From NCBI RefSeq assembly GCF_905220565.1, contig NC_059398.1, forward strand, positions 17,443,210 through 17,507,209: a stretch of 64,000 bases of DNA, given 5' to 3'. The translations under genes were made by a program, and so were the position numbers. Below the pieces are notes generated by a model. The model did not search any database. It worked only from the letters and a program-made list of their open reading frames with translations, and was not told the DNA's origin. Shown here in pieces: positions 43,669 to 53,812 of the stretch (the first letter of the stretch is position 1; each line of letters opens with the position of its first letter). The DNA comes from Melitaea cinxia (taxonomy: Eukaryota; Arthropoda; Insecta; Lepidoptera; Nymphalidae).

Positions 43669-46600
43669 ATGGCCACTGGAGGAGTATTTGGTGTTCTTTC
43701 CACTTTCGATCACCTAACACAAGAGTGGAGAAGCTACAAATGCCGCATAAACCAATGGTTTATAGCGAACGAGATAAATAACGAAAATGACAAATTAACT
43801 ATCAAGAGACGGGCCATTTTGTTAAGTGCGTTAAGCGAAGCGAGTTTTAACCTAGTTAGTGACCTGGCGCTACCTCGTAAGGTGGAAGAATTGCGTTACG
43901 ATGAAATAATTACACTTCTCGACGAGCATTTTACACCGAAAAGGTTCGGGTTTGCGGAGAAATCCATTTTCTACTCCGCAACTCAGCGCACAGGTGAAAG
44001 CCACACTCAGTGGGCGGCCCGGTTAAGGGGGTTAGCCGCACACTGTGCTTTCAAGAATTTGGAAGAGGCCTTGCTAGATAGGTTTATCATGGGCATGGCA
44101 GCGGGACACGAGAGGGACAAGTTGTTTGCCCAGGATCAGCGGGAGCTGACCTTGGCGAAAGCCATAGATTTGGCAGAAAGCGTGTGCTGTGCGCGCCGGG
44201 CGTCGTCGTTGGCGGCGCCGAGTGCGTGTGGCAGCGCCGTGATGGTTCCGGATGGCGTGTTCAACATCTCCAAGAAGGAAAAGTGTAGTGTGTGCGGGTT
44301 TACTAATCATAAATCTAACCAGTGTCGCTATAAAAGTTACAAGTGTAAAAAGTGTAACAACAAAGGTCATTTGTATAAAATGTGTCCTAACGACGCGAAG
44401 GTGAAGTACGTCGGGGAAGGTACTGTGGATGACGGAGACGACGGTGAGTGCTTATACAATATTCGATGTGTGACGGGCAGGCCGATGACAGAAAGCGTTC
44501 GGATCGGTGGGCTGGTTTTAGAGTTTGAAATAGATAGTGGATCAGCTGTAAGCGTTATTTCCCACAAAACATATGTGTTGTATTTCAAACGATTACCGTT
44601 GTCAGTCACCAATAAAAAATTGTTTAACTATAACGGCGGAAACATTGAAACTGTGGGCGTGGTTTTATTGCCAATATCGTATAAAGAGCGCACGCGAGTC
44701 TTGTCTGTGTTTGTCGTACGATATGACGGTCCATCGCTGCTTGGGCGCGATTTCATACGGGAATTCGACCTCGAGTTAGTGATGACGCACTCGAGCGCAC
44801 CTGTGCACGCTGTTTACACGCATGCGCTTAAGGGAAGTGATTTTAATGTCGCGGAAGATTTATTTAAAATGTTTCCTAAGGTTTTTTCTGATAGTCTCGG
44901 GTCGTTTAATAAATATACAATTAAATTGCATTTAAAGCCAGATGTAAAGCCAATATTTCTTAAAGCTAGACCGGTGCCTTATGCATTAAAAGAAAAAATA
45001 GATAAGGAACTAGATCGACTATTAGGGTTAGGTATTTTAAAACCGGTGGAACACTCGGAGTACGCATCGCCTGTGGTACCGGTGTTGAAAAAAGATGGTA
45101 GTATCCGTTTATGCGCCGATTACTCGGTTACAATTAACAAACAGTTAATAATAGATCAGTACCCCTTGCCTACTGTAAATGACTTATTATCTAAGCTGTA
45201 TGGAGGCATTAAGTTTAGTAAAATTGACTTGTCTATGGCATACAATCAGCTTAGGCTATGCGAGGAGTCGCAAAACCTCACATGCATTAATACACATCGC
45301 GGTCTTTTTAATTTCACTCGTTTGGTTTTTGGGCTGGCAAGCGCACCAGCCATTTTTCAAAGAGCAATGGAGTGCTTGCTCGCCGGAATAGACGGTATCA
45401 TTTTTCTATTAGATGACATATTAATAACTGCCAATGATGACGACCAGCACAGACAGCGTTTAATCACCGTGCTTCAGCGATTGGATGACGCTGGGCTGAC
45501 AGTACAAAAAAGTAAATGTGATTTTTTTAAAGATGAAATATCATATCTTGGCCACATAGTAGACAAAAACGGGATTAGGACATCACCTGAAAAAGTAAAG
45601 GCTATATTACAAGCTACTAAGCCGGAGAGCGTGTCACAATTACAGTCGTTTTTGGGACTTACGAATTATTATAGGAATTTCATACCCGACGCATCGTCTG
45701 TGTTGAGTCCATTGTATAATTTATTAAATAAAAACGCGAAGTGGGAATGGACCACGGCTCACGATAACGCATTTTTAAAAGTAAAAAATATTTTATCGTC
45801 TGATAGGACTTTGGCGCACTTTAACCCGAACGCTAGGATTATTTTGACCGTTGATGCGTCGCCGACGGGGCTAGGAGCTGTATTATCTCAAATCGATAAG
45901 GATATGATAGAAAGGCCGATATCTTACGCTTCTCGAACGCTTTCACCGGCGGAAAAGAATTACGCGCAGATCCAAAAGGAAGCGACAGCTATTATTTTTG
46001 GCGTAAGACGGTTCCACCAGTATTTATACGGTAGGTCGCAACCCTTCGTGTTAAGGACAGACCACAAACCCCTGCTGGCCATATTCGGACTTCACAAAGG
46101 GATCCCCGAAATATCCGCTAACCGTCTCCAACGATACGCTATGTTTTTGGCCGCTTATAATTATAGTATCGAGTATATAAGTAGCAAGCAGAACATAGCG
46201 GATTATTTATCTAGGGCTTGTGAGGTTACCAATACAAGTATGCCACCACGGGAAGGTATGTCAGACGAGCTCGTCAATTGTGACGAGAGGGCGGCCTATG
46301 TTAATTTTGTTATCGACGGTGATCTACCGGTGACGCTGAGCGACCTGAGGCGTGAAACCGCTACAGACGATTGCTTGTCGCGAGTCAAGAGTTATGTATT
46401 AAACGGGTGGCCACGGAAAATTAACGATGTTAATTTAAAACCTTACTTTAATTGCCGAAATCAACTATCATACGAAAACGGATGTCTGATGCGGGGACAT
46501 AAAGTAGTTATTCCGATTACGTTGCGAGAGACAGTGTGTAAAGAAATGCACAGCTCACATTTCGGGGTCGTGAAAATGAAAGCGGAAGCTCGCAAGCGGC

Positions 46601-47721
46601 TGTGGTTCCCGGGTGTGGACAGAGCGCTGGAGCAGCTGGCGGCGGCGTGCAGCGTGTGCGCACAGCTACGCCCCGCACCGAAACATGCGCCGCTTGCACC
46701 CTGGCCACTGCCGCCGCTTCCATTTTATAGAATTCATTTAGATTTTCTGGGACCGGTTAACAACTTTATGTTTTTAGTTATTGTAGACGCTTACAGTAAA
46801 TGGGTCGAGTGTTACGATATGACTTCTTCTTACAATTCAAAAGCTTTGATTACTAAATTATACGATTTTATGTCGCGGTTCGGAATTCCACACACATTGG
46901 TGAGTGATAATGGTACGTCTTTTACCTCTCATGAATTTAAGCACTTTTGTCTGGTTAATGGTATAAAACATATGTTATCACCTGCATATCATCCCTCTAG
47001 CAATGGACAAGCTGAGAGCTTTGTGAAAATTATTAAACGGGGGCTCAAAAGTATAATTTTACAGGGTTGTAATAAAAAAAATATTGCAGAAAAGCTGGCT
47101 AAATTTCTATTCGACTATCGAAACTCTAAAAACAGTACCACCGAAAAGTCGCCCGCGGAATTAGTGTATGGACGTACGTTGCGTTCACGGCTGGACCTCT
47201 TAAACTCGACAGCATTAGCTTCGTCATCGTCTCCCTCACCCACAGCACTCACTCGAACCGTCGAACACAACCAGTCCTTACAGGCTAAACATTATAAAGG
47301 TACAAAGAGACAGAGCTTTAAAGAGAACGAAACGGTTTGGGTTACTAAGAATATAAGTAATAATAAAAAAATTTGGATTGAAGGAATAGTTAAGAGAAAA
47401 GTCGGACAAGTATTATACAAAATATATGTACCACATCTGGACTGTGTGATAACAAGACACATCGACCAAATCAGATTACGATTGTGCGACTCGCAGTTAG
47501 ATAACAGACGTTGGGACCCAGACGTGGTGCCAGACTTAATGCCAGCGGGCGGTTCATACTCCGAAGCTATCGCTCATCCAGAATGTGGAGGAGAGCCTCC
47601 GGTGGAACCATGTCAAGAGTCGTCTGCATCGGAGGAAGCGACCAACGAGCCGGTAACACCTCTCTGTACCGCCCGTTCCAGGCGTCAGGCAATAAGTCCG
47701 GTCTTTTCAACACCGACTTAA
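43669..47721 (+). CDS. gag-pol: Gag-Pol polyprotein of mag-like Gypsy element (1350 aa)
   Basis: It encodes all functions for reverse transcription and integration of the element. The start is ATG 43669 in a good context (aaaATGg); the frame opens at TTG 43663. Gag fills residues 1 to about 205, followed by CCHC zinc knuckles at 206-219 and 226-239 (CX2CX4HX4C twice). The aspartic protease has D289-S-G-S. In RT the first catalytic Asp is D520 and the DD pair is D582-D583, in FLLDD: Leu stands where Tyr or Phe normally precedes LDD. RNase H has D729 (TVDAS). The integrase has H961, H964, C994 and C997 and a catalytic D1025, D1080, E1116, giving D,D-35-E. The C-terminus is hydrophilic with no chromodomain. 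Gag and Pol are in one frame without stop or frameshift, so Gag:Pol ratio must be set otherwise (protein turnover or processing). GC content is higher than in the flanks. No stop or indel is seen. Confidence 0.95.
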   Translation: MATGGVFGVLSTFDHLTQEWRSYKCRINQWFIANEINNENDKLTIKRRAILLSALSEASFNLVSDLALPRKVEELRYDEIITLLDEHFTPKRFGFAEKSIFYSATQRTGESHTQWAARLRGLAAHCAFKNLEEALLDRFIMGMAAGHERDKLFAQDQRELTLAKAIDLAESVCCARRASSLAAPSACGSAVMVPDGVFNISKKEKCSVCGFTNHKSNQCRYKSYKCKKCNNKGHLYKMCPNDAKVKYVGEGTVDDGDDGECLYNIRCVTGRPMTESVRIGGLVLEFEIDSGSAVSVISHKTYVLYFKRLPLSVTNKKLFNYNGGNIETVGVVLLPISYKERTRVLSVFVVRYDGPSLLGRDFIREFDLELVMTHSSAPVHAVYTHALKGSDFNVAEDLFKMFPKVFSDSLGSFNKYTIKLHLKPDVKPIFLKARPVPYALKEKIDKELDRLLGLGILKPVEHSEYASPVVPVLKKDGSIRLCADYSVTINKQLIIDQYPLPTVNDLLSKLYGGIKFSKIDLSMAYNQLRLCEESQNLTCINTHRGLFNFTRLVFGLASAPAIFQRAMECLLAGIDGIIFLLDDILITANDDDQHRQRLITVLQRLDDAGLTVQKSKCDFFKDEISYLGHIVDKNGIRTSPEKVKAILQATKPESVSQLQSFLGLTNYYRNFIPDASSVLSPLYNLLNKNAKWEWTTAHDNAFLKVKNILSSDRTLAHFNPNARIILTVDASPTGLGAVLSQIDKDMIERPISYASRTLSPAEKNYAQIQKEATAIIFGVRRFHQYLYGRSQPFVLRTDHKPLLAIFGLHKGIPEISANRLQRYAMFLAAYNYSIEYISSKQNIADYLSRACEVTNTSMPPREGMSDELVNCDERAAYVNFVIDGDLPVTLSDLRRETATDDCLSRVKSYVLNGWPRKINDVNLKPYFNCRNQLSYENGCLMRGHKVVIPITLRETVCKEMHSSHFGVVKMKAEARKRLWFPGVDRALEQLAAACSVCAQLRPAPKHAPLAPWPLPPLPFYRIHLDFLGPVNNFMFLVIVDAYSKWVECYDMTSSYNSKALITKLYDFMSRFGIPHTLVSDNGTSFTSHEFKHFCLVNGIKHMLSPAYHPSSNGQAESFVKIIKRGLKSIILQGCNKKNIAEKLAKFLFDYRNSKNSTTEKSPAELVYGRTLRSRLDLLNSTALASSSSPSPTALTRTVEHNQSLQAKHYKGTKRQSFKENETVWVTKNISNNKKIWIEGIVKRKVGQVLYKIYVPHLDCVITRHIDQIRLRLCDSQLDNRRWDPDVVPDLMPAGGSYSEAIAHPECGGEPPVEPCQESSASEEATNEPVTPLCTARSRRQAISPVFSTPT

Positions 47722-47775
47722 TAGTTATAGTTAGATTTAAGTAAACAATATTTTTCTTTATATTATCCTAGCTAT

Positions 47776-47787
47776 AAGAGGGAGAGA
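47776..47787 (+). other. Polypurine tract
   Basis: aagagggagaga, 12 purines ending exactly at the 3' LTR; primer site for plus-strand DNA synthesis. Confidence 0.9.
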
Positions 47788-47907
47788 TGTTGTGTATGCG
47801 CTTACCGCGCGCTATATGTATAACGGTCAGTCAGCTGTCAATAAATCAGTGTGCAACTAACTAGCTTGTTTGATTGACGTGTACCCGCTCTGTTTAAGTA
47901 TCTAACA
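47788..47907 (+). repeat. 3' LTR, 120 bp
   Basis: Identical to the 5' LTR. Polyadenylation signal AATAAA at 47840-47845. Followed by the target duplication atcat at 47908-47912. Confidence 0.95.
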
Positions 47908-47912
47908 ATCAT

Positions 47913-48339
47913 ATAAGTTAAAAACCCGTTGAAAATTAAAAACACCTAGCATATTACTCGCATTGCTAAGATCACCTAAAATTTTCCACTTTTGAGAATT
48001 GCATATTATTTTTCCATAAAACTAAAATTTATTAATTACGTCATTTTCTCATTATCCAGATAAAATACCTAAAATATTCAAAAGCCAATCTAAAAACCGC
48101 GATAAAAAAGCCACTAACACAAAAGTATCAAATGAGCATACTTTTTAGCGTACAACGTTGTTGATGAAAGCCGAGTGTACATGACATGTGACGTCATTAC
48201 GTGTACGACAAGGGCGTACTAACAAGGATTACACAGTTATACGGACAATGCAATATTACATAGACGATTGTTTGTGTTCGTTGATGCATGTTGAGGTGCA
48301 GGCTCGTGTAACTCTGTTACTAATTAATGTGACACAATG
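47913..48339. other. Intronic DNA, no feature seen
   Basis: Right flank of the LTR element; AT-rich unique DNA. Confidence 0.45.
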
Positions 48340-48620
48340 TTAAGCAGTGCGAGTAGTCGCCTAAGAAGACTGATGGTTTGAGGGTTCTATTCCCGCTTGG
48401 GTATTTGTATTTATACAAATATATCTTTCCGGTTTGGATGTATGTCCTTGTGAGTCTTAGTAAGTTGTTATCATAAATATCTGATGGCGATAGTTACTCA
48501 TAATAGGGAGCATCTCCGCCAACCTGCAGTGGAGCAGCGTGATGGATTAAGCTCTATTCCTTCTCCTTAATTGAGAAAAAGCCCTATGCCCAGCAGTGAG
48601 ATGTTAGAGGCTGAATGTGA
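48340..48620 (+). mobile_element. SINE-M, head type 2, diverged
   Basis: 'gagggttctattcccgctt' (B box), 'gtatttatacaaatatatct', 'ggcgatagttactcataat', 'atgcccagcagtgagatg'. About 60 bp of the body are deleted. Confidence 0.75.
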
Positions 48621-50039
48621 ATGTATCGTAAAATTTAAGAAAAATATCATCCTTTGGAGGAGTGTGAAGAATCAGATCGGGGTCACCAGTTTGGGGGAGC
48701 GTGAGGAACATGGTGTTGAGTCTCTCATTCCCTATCGAAAAGGAAGGATCCTCCAACCAGACGGGTGTTGTGTCTGGTGGGGTCGCCCTCAACGATTGTT
48801 CTCGGGTTCTTGTATATATACTCATTCACTTTGATAACTTTGATAGCGCGATGTAGGATACGTCAGTTTTTCTCTAGTTACGTAGTTCGTAGTCGCGAGA
48901 TAGATTTCGCCACAATCCTTATGGTTTGTTGGTTTGTTTTAATACTCTTTACCACAAACCTCTAAAGTTTTATTTGAAAAATACAGGCTGTAAGTGATGA
49001 ATGTACTGTTAAGTAACGTTTCGTCTTTCATTCATTAAAACCAGCTTACTCTATCAAAAGTTATCGTATTTTGAGTGACGGGCGCAAACTTGGGAGTGCA
49101 AAAGTTGGCGCTGAACTTAACTCAAACAGCTTTTAAATGTCACGCAAAGGCGTCGTCATCATCTTTCATAAATGTAAGAGGAATAATATTAGAAATTAAT
49201 CCACAAAAACACTCTACTTGGTGAGTCGATATTCTTTATCAATACGCCAATAATTAGATAGTTCTCATATTAGGTTAATTACTACATAACCAAAAATGAC
49301 TTCTGCACTATGTACGGTATGTATATGTACGGTAAATAGCCCCAAGAAGATAAACAATTAGATAACCACTTCGAGAGGTAAAATTGAACCAGAAGAATCA
49401 ACGTTAGTTGAAATTTGGTCGCATAACAACAGAACGATGACAGGTCATAATAATGACTTTCACCTTAAAACCATCAGAAGAAATATAATAATCACCGACG
49501 GAAACAGAACTCATCACAAACTTACGTGTTTGTGTGTGATTTACAATTAACAAGTTACTAAACTGTTTTTTGTTCATCAAAATTATAACAGCAATAAACA
49601 AAAAAAAATTGCCTTAAAATCCAAAAAAATATTCCAGCAATCATTGAAATAGTAGTGATGCGTGTTACATCATTAACTTAATGTAGTTACCGGGTACGAT
49701 TTTATGGAAAAACATTGTCTTTTGCTGTCGTATCATTCCTAACTTTATATACATAAGGATAGAGTACATTTTCCATTGAACCACTAATTTAGGTCAGCGG
49801 TTATCATACGGATAGTCATAGGTATATTAAAATAGGGTTCTATCGATGGTAAGCAATTTCTAAATTACAGAGTGTTGGGAGATTTTAATATATTACCGTG
49901 ATGTTTTTAGGTTTCATTGGTTAAACAATTTTACCCCTTAGGCAATTTTTATAACATTTTTTATTATAATATTACGTGAGGGATACGCCTTCTCTGAATT
50001 ACATAATATGTATCTTCTGTGATAAGTTATATAACTCTA
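48621..50039. other. Intronic DNA, no supported feature
   Basis: 48604-48825 (minus) is open for 73 codons and has a protein-like run RLNTMFLTLPQTGDPDLI in a GC-richer patch, but no domain is recognised. The rest is AT-rich. Confidence 0.35.
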
Positions 50040-50180
50040 AATAATTTTTAATATCATTTCAAAAATCGACCATTCCAGCGGGGATCGAACCTGCATCTCC
50101 GAATGACCGTGTCGGTGCTTTAGCCAATTATGTTTTTGTTTATAATTCCCTAATGTGTGGGTAACACAAAAATAAATTGT
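50040..50180 (+). mobile_element. SINE-T copy with inverted 5' part
   Basis: 50050-50130 carries the tRNA-like part in reverse ('attccagcggggatcgaacc', 'gaccgtgtcggtgctttagc'). Immediately after, the 3' end runs forward: 'attccctaatgtgtgggtaa' then 'cacaaaaataaat'. In the dimer at 11819-12364 the same two parts are on one strand. The joint falls near 'aaaaatg|tgttt' of the unit, so one internal inversion explains it. No clear target duplication was found. Confidence 0.7.
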
Positions 50181-50845
50181 ATGTATGACTCTAGTTATAA
50201 CGTTTTTTTTTGTGATTTTAACGTTAGCATCATCAGATAAAAAAATAATGATTTTTTGGTCTAATTCAGGTTCTTCTATCTGCTGTAGTTACGGAAATAT
50301 TTTTTTTGCAAAGTGATATAGGTCTGTTAATAAATTCGTATAACAGATATTTGTCTGGTTATACCCCTTTATCACTGGAAGTATTCAAAACTAAATTGTT
50401 TGTGCTTTTTGATTTAAGTGCTATTGTAATGATATCCAAAATTAAATTTTCTTTACTTTTTTCGTGAATACTAATGTGTCTAGAGCCTGTCACTTAATAA
50501 TTGTAAAATAACCTTCCATTGCGGTCGAGCAAAAAGATAAAACTCAACAGTTTCTTGTTTCGTAAACTAACTTTAAAATCAAGAAAGAGGTTGTTTTACT
50601 CTACAGAAAAGGATACTCCAATTGAGTCCAGCCAACTCAGTCCACGAACAAGAATTTTTTTGAAATCATATTTTTGCTTTTCTGTAAAATGACGATTTTT
50701 GACTTGTACCACTTGTCATAGGAGGCAGTGACATCATTTAATTTAAATTCTGTGGCATCAAAATACTGGCTAGTGGGTCGTTCACGACCAACTTTAAGAA
50801 GTCGTTGCACCGGCATGTCAAATAAGAATCTTACCACAGTAAGTG
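50181..50845. other. Intronic DNA; unidentified minus-strand ORF 50637-50858
   Basis: The ORF (73 codons) contains RFLFDMPVQRLLKVGRERP, then SQYFDATEFKLND. It looks protein-like but is not recognised. Its first codons run into the left end of the neighbouring piggyBac-like element, so it predates or was fused to that insertion. Confidence 0.3.
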
Positions 50846-50849
50846 TTAA

Positions 50850-51801
50850 CACGTTCACTGCGACACTATTTTTGATGGACTTTCAGCCAGTGCGAATGAG
50901 GTCTTTTCGAGGCAAGGTTGAGCATCTTTGCAGTGCGAATGAGAGCTTCTCGGCCTCACAAAATATTGTTTCTAAAAAAGACCTTAAATATAGCTCAAAA
51001 TTGAAAATATTTGTTTGAAACTTTACCATTATAAACTTAAATAGATTTTCAAGTTGAATCTAGCTTCGCCGCAGTTGTGACATTTCGGTATTAAATAAAT
51101 GAAAAAAATATTTATGTCGTCGGTTCTGCCTCACATCGCACTAAAAAGAAGTTCGATGTGTCTCTACTAGTGATGGGAATAAAAGTGAAATGCAGGTGCT
51201 ATAACATTTATTGTTATAAATAATCAATCAAAATGTTTTTCATTGAAACAAGGCAAACAGTATGATTTATCATAAGTATTTCTGGTCGGAGCAAACTTCA
51301 GTAACACTTTTCTATATTTTAACTGCCTTAACTCTTCTGTTTCACTTGAGGAATCTGAATCACATAATATGAGCGTCTTTCTGCTTCGTTTACGGTTTGA
51401 AAGATCCATATTACACTAAAACAACTACTTGCAATAACAATGCGTAAAAAATTAGGCAAGTCACGCGGACGAGAAGCTTGCTGCCGTAGCGATACTTGTC
51501 GCATCACTACGCTAGGATACACGGTGCCCGCGCCGCTCGCGCTTCACTCCATGCGTCTATGAGGCCTACAACTTTTGAGATAGATTAGACCAAACTTCGC
51601 ACAGTAGCGTAATTAATTTCTATTCAGTGCGTATGAGTGCTTTTCAACCTCATATTTTATTAACTGCACCATTGGGCTTGGCTTTGCTAGAGAAACAATT
51701 TTATGTATTTGTCTCTGTCATACTCAAAGAAATGTCAAAATAGTCACCTCCCGCACGAAGTCACGCTTGTGACTTTTAGACCTCATAATGCAGTGAACGT
51801 G
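50850..51801 (-). mobile_element. piggyBac-like element, nonautonomous, 952 bp
   Basis: Inverted termini cacgttcactgc at 50850-50861 and gcagtgaacgtg at 51790-51801. TTAA stands on the left (50846-50849) and TTTA on the right, probably a mutated duplication. Subterminal direct repeats 'cagtgcgaatgag' occur near 50889 and 50934, with a variant at about 51629. The minus strand encodes a short fused transposase remnant. It differs in termini from the element at 19881, so it is a separate family. Confidence 0.7.
51224..51409 (-). pseudogene. piggyBac-like transposase remnant, N- and C-terminus fused
   Basis: Sixty-one codons from ATG 51409 to TGA. The start, MDLSNRKRSRKTLILCDSD, with an acidic-serine run is typical for the N-terminus. 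The end, YDKSYCLPCFNEKHFD, resembles the last part of the C-terminal cysteine-rich domain. The central catalytic part (about 500 residues expected) is missing, and the two ends are joined in frame. It cannot be a transposase. Whether it could still act as a small DNA-binding repressor is speculation. Confidence 0.5.
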
Positions 51802-51965
51802 TTTAGTGCTAATAGTAACTACTTACTACATTTACTACTTAACGTTATAATACTCAAACAATTTAGAACAAAAAATATTCGTGCTATGATATTTAGCTTA
51901 ATTTATAAAATATCGATAATTTTTAAAATTCCCACTACCACTCTTGAATTTTCTTAACATTTTTG

Positions 51966-52118
51966 AAGTAACAATTCTTTAGGCAAGCTTGACTTGTGGA
52001 GTGAGCTGGTGAATGCATGACAAAAGCGTTACGAAAAGTGTGATCGGATGAGGCGAACGGAATTTTAGAGAGGGATATAAGTTAGTGAAGATAGAAAAAG
52101 TTTAAAGTTATGTTTCGT
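51966..52118 (+). repeat. Repeat X copy 4
   Basis: 'gtgagctggtgaatgcatg', 'gcgttacgaaaagtgtgatc', 'ggatgaggcgaacgga'. The GA tract is short and the right end is degraded. Confidence 0.65.
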
Positions 52119-52534
52119 TTTTTAAAAAAACTCGTTTTTTCATATTTAAAACATTAAAATATTATCAGACAATTTTTTTTTTCACGCTTTTAAGTAATTC
52201 ATTCTAGAAGATTTTAAACAGACAGATTTTTATACCTGAAAGTTTTCTTAATTAAAAAGCCTGCAATACGATGAATCTGAAAAGAGTGCTTGGTATTTTT
52301 ACGAGCCCTGAGTACAAACAAACACTTATTCCATTTCCCTCACAGCCAAATCATAATTAGAGCTTTCAATTAACCTAATTAATCAGCAAGACGAGATGCT
52401 GTGACGTTAGTTGATGTAAGCGACAATACTGGAAAGGTTAGCGACCGTTCTGACGTTGTGTTCATTGCACTGTACATATCCCACTTTTGGGCAAAACGCA
52501 TGTTTTTTTATACGACTAGGGAACTCAAACCTAC

Positions 52535-52682
52535 CGATGATCTCTGGTCATCGTACTCACCACAGGAACACAACACTATTTAAGGGCAGTGTTATTTATC
52601 TGTGATTTTCTGTAAAACTGAAGTGCTTACTTAAGCTAAGCTGCTTCCCCAGACTGTTGGTTCCAGATTTTGCCCAACCTTA
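52535..52682 (-). repeat. Retroposon P copy 9, partial
   Basis: 'gatctctggtcatcg', 'accacaggaacacaacact', 'gcttccccagactg'. Lacks the poly(A) end; diverged. Confidence 0.6.
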
Positions 52683-52707
52683 TTTTCAAATTTACGCTTA
52701 GCAACTT

Positions 52708-52989
52708 TTTTTTATGTCACTAGGTCGGCAAACAAGCGTACGGCTCACCTGATGGTAAGCGATTACCGTAGCTTATAGACACCTACAACACCAGAAGCAT
52801 CGCAAGCGCGTTACCGACCCAATCCCCAATCTCCCCAGGAGCTCTGGTCACCTAACTCACCAACAGGAACACAATACTGTTTGAAAACAATATTATTTTG
52901 CTGTGATCATCTGTAAGGTCGAGGTACTACCCCAGTCGGGCTGCTCCATATTTTGAGCAGGAAATTCCTGCTGTGCCCTACCTCAGTTA
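52708..52989 (-). repeat. Retroposon P copy 10, full length
   Basis: A T-run and 'tatgtcactaggtcggcaa' at left; 'ctgctgtgccctacctcag' and 'tta' at right. One of the best-preserved copies, together with 3917-4207 and 40246-40510. It defines the family length of about 280 bp. Confidence 0.9.
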
Positions 52990-53401
52990 CCTAATTTAGC
53001 TATTAATTTTACTTACTATAGATTATTAATAAATAAAATATATTCTATACATAAAAAGCACTACATTTCAACAACAATGCACAATGGGATACACAAACGA
53101 TCATTGTTCCCTAATCTCAACAAATGTCACGCGAACTATCGTGATCGAATTAGATGAGCCATAACAAGGCACTGGCACGCGATCTAGGTAACTTCGAAAA
53201 ACATCTACTGCTACAATATGGGCCTTCTCAATGTTTCTGATAACGTTTATTTAGCACAACAGTTTAAAATAGGCTTCACAAACTGGTAAAACAGAGTACT
53301 AACGGTTTCGTCGAATTCGACATACAGTAACAAGATACTGGTAGGCGATCTCAACACTTCTGATTAAGGGCCAGTTTCAAGGTTAGGTTGGGACATACTA
53401 C

Positions 53402-53472
53402 TACTGGTATTTCGCCAGTCGGACTGCTCCTGATTTTGAGCAGAATATTTAGTGCTGTGCCCTACATCATTA
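53402..53472 (-). repeat. Retroposon P copy 11, 5'-end fragment
   Basis: 'cgccagtcggactgctcctg' and 'gtgctgtgccctacatca'. Third copy in the same orientation within 1 kb. Confidence 0.6.
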
Positions 53473-53491
53473 AATTATATATTTTATAGAA

Positions 53492-53812
53492 GGACTAGCT
53501 GACTCGGCAAACTTTGTCTTGTCGCTAAACCCTATTTAAAAATAGGGGTTAGTTGGGTGAAAATTTAGGGTTGTACCTATGTATTTTTCAACGCCAAATA
53601 ATAATAAAATAAAAAATAAATAATTTATCTAAAAATGAAAAAATAAAAATTTACGGGTGGACTACCCTTAACATTTAGGGAGATGAAAAATAGATTTTGT
53701 TCGATTCTCAAACCTACCTAATATGCACACAAAATTTTAATAGAATCGGTCAAGCCGTTTCGGAGGAGCGTAACTACACCACGACACGAGAATTTATATA
53801 ATACAAGTAGAT
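53492..53812 (+). repeat. Repeat W copy 3, longer form
   Basis: 'ctagctgactcggcaaactt', an extra 'cctatttaaaaatagggg' inverted segment, 'gattctcaaacctacctaat', 'aatcggtcaagccgtttcgg'. It has about 100 bp more in the middle than copies 1 and 2. Confidence 0.7.

Larger units (their letters stand above)
43515..47907 (+). mobile_element. Complete Ty3/Gypsy LTR retrotransposon, mag-like, 4393 bp
   Basis: The element has two identical 120-bp LTRs (TG...CA ends) and a tRNA-Ser-like primer binding site 2 bp inside the left LTR. It has one uninterrupted gag-pol ORF, a 12-nt polypurine tract directly before the right LTR, and a 5-bp target duplication. There is no env-like ORF. Very short LTRs, two CCHC knuckles, a serine-tRNA primer site and a lepidopteran host fit the mag clade, first described from Bombyx. 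Zero LTR differences point to a very recent insertion. It lies antisense to the putative host gene, inside its largest intron. All parts needed for autonomous movement appear present, apart from an unusual residue in the RT active-site box. Confidence 0.95.
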
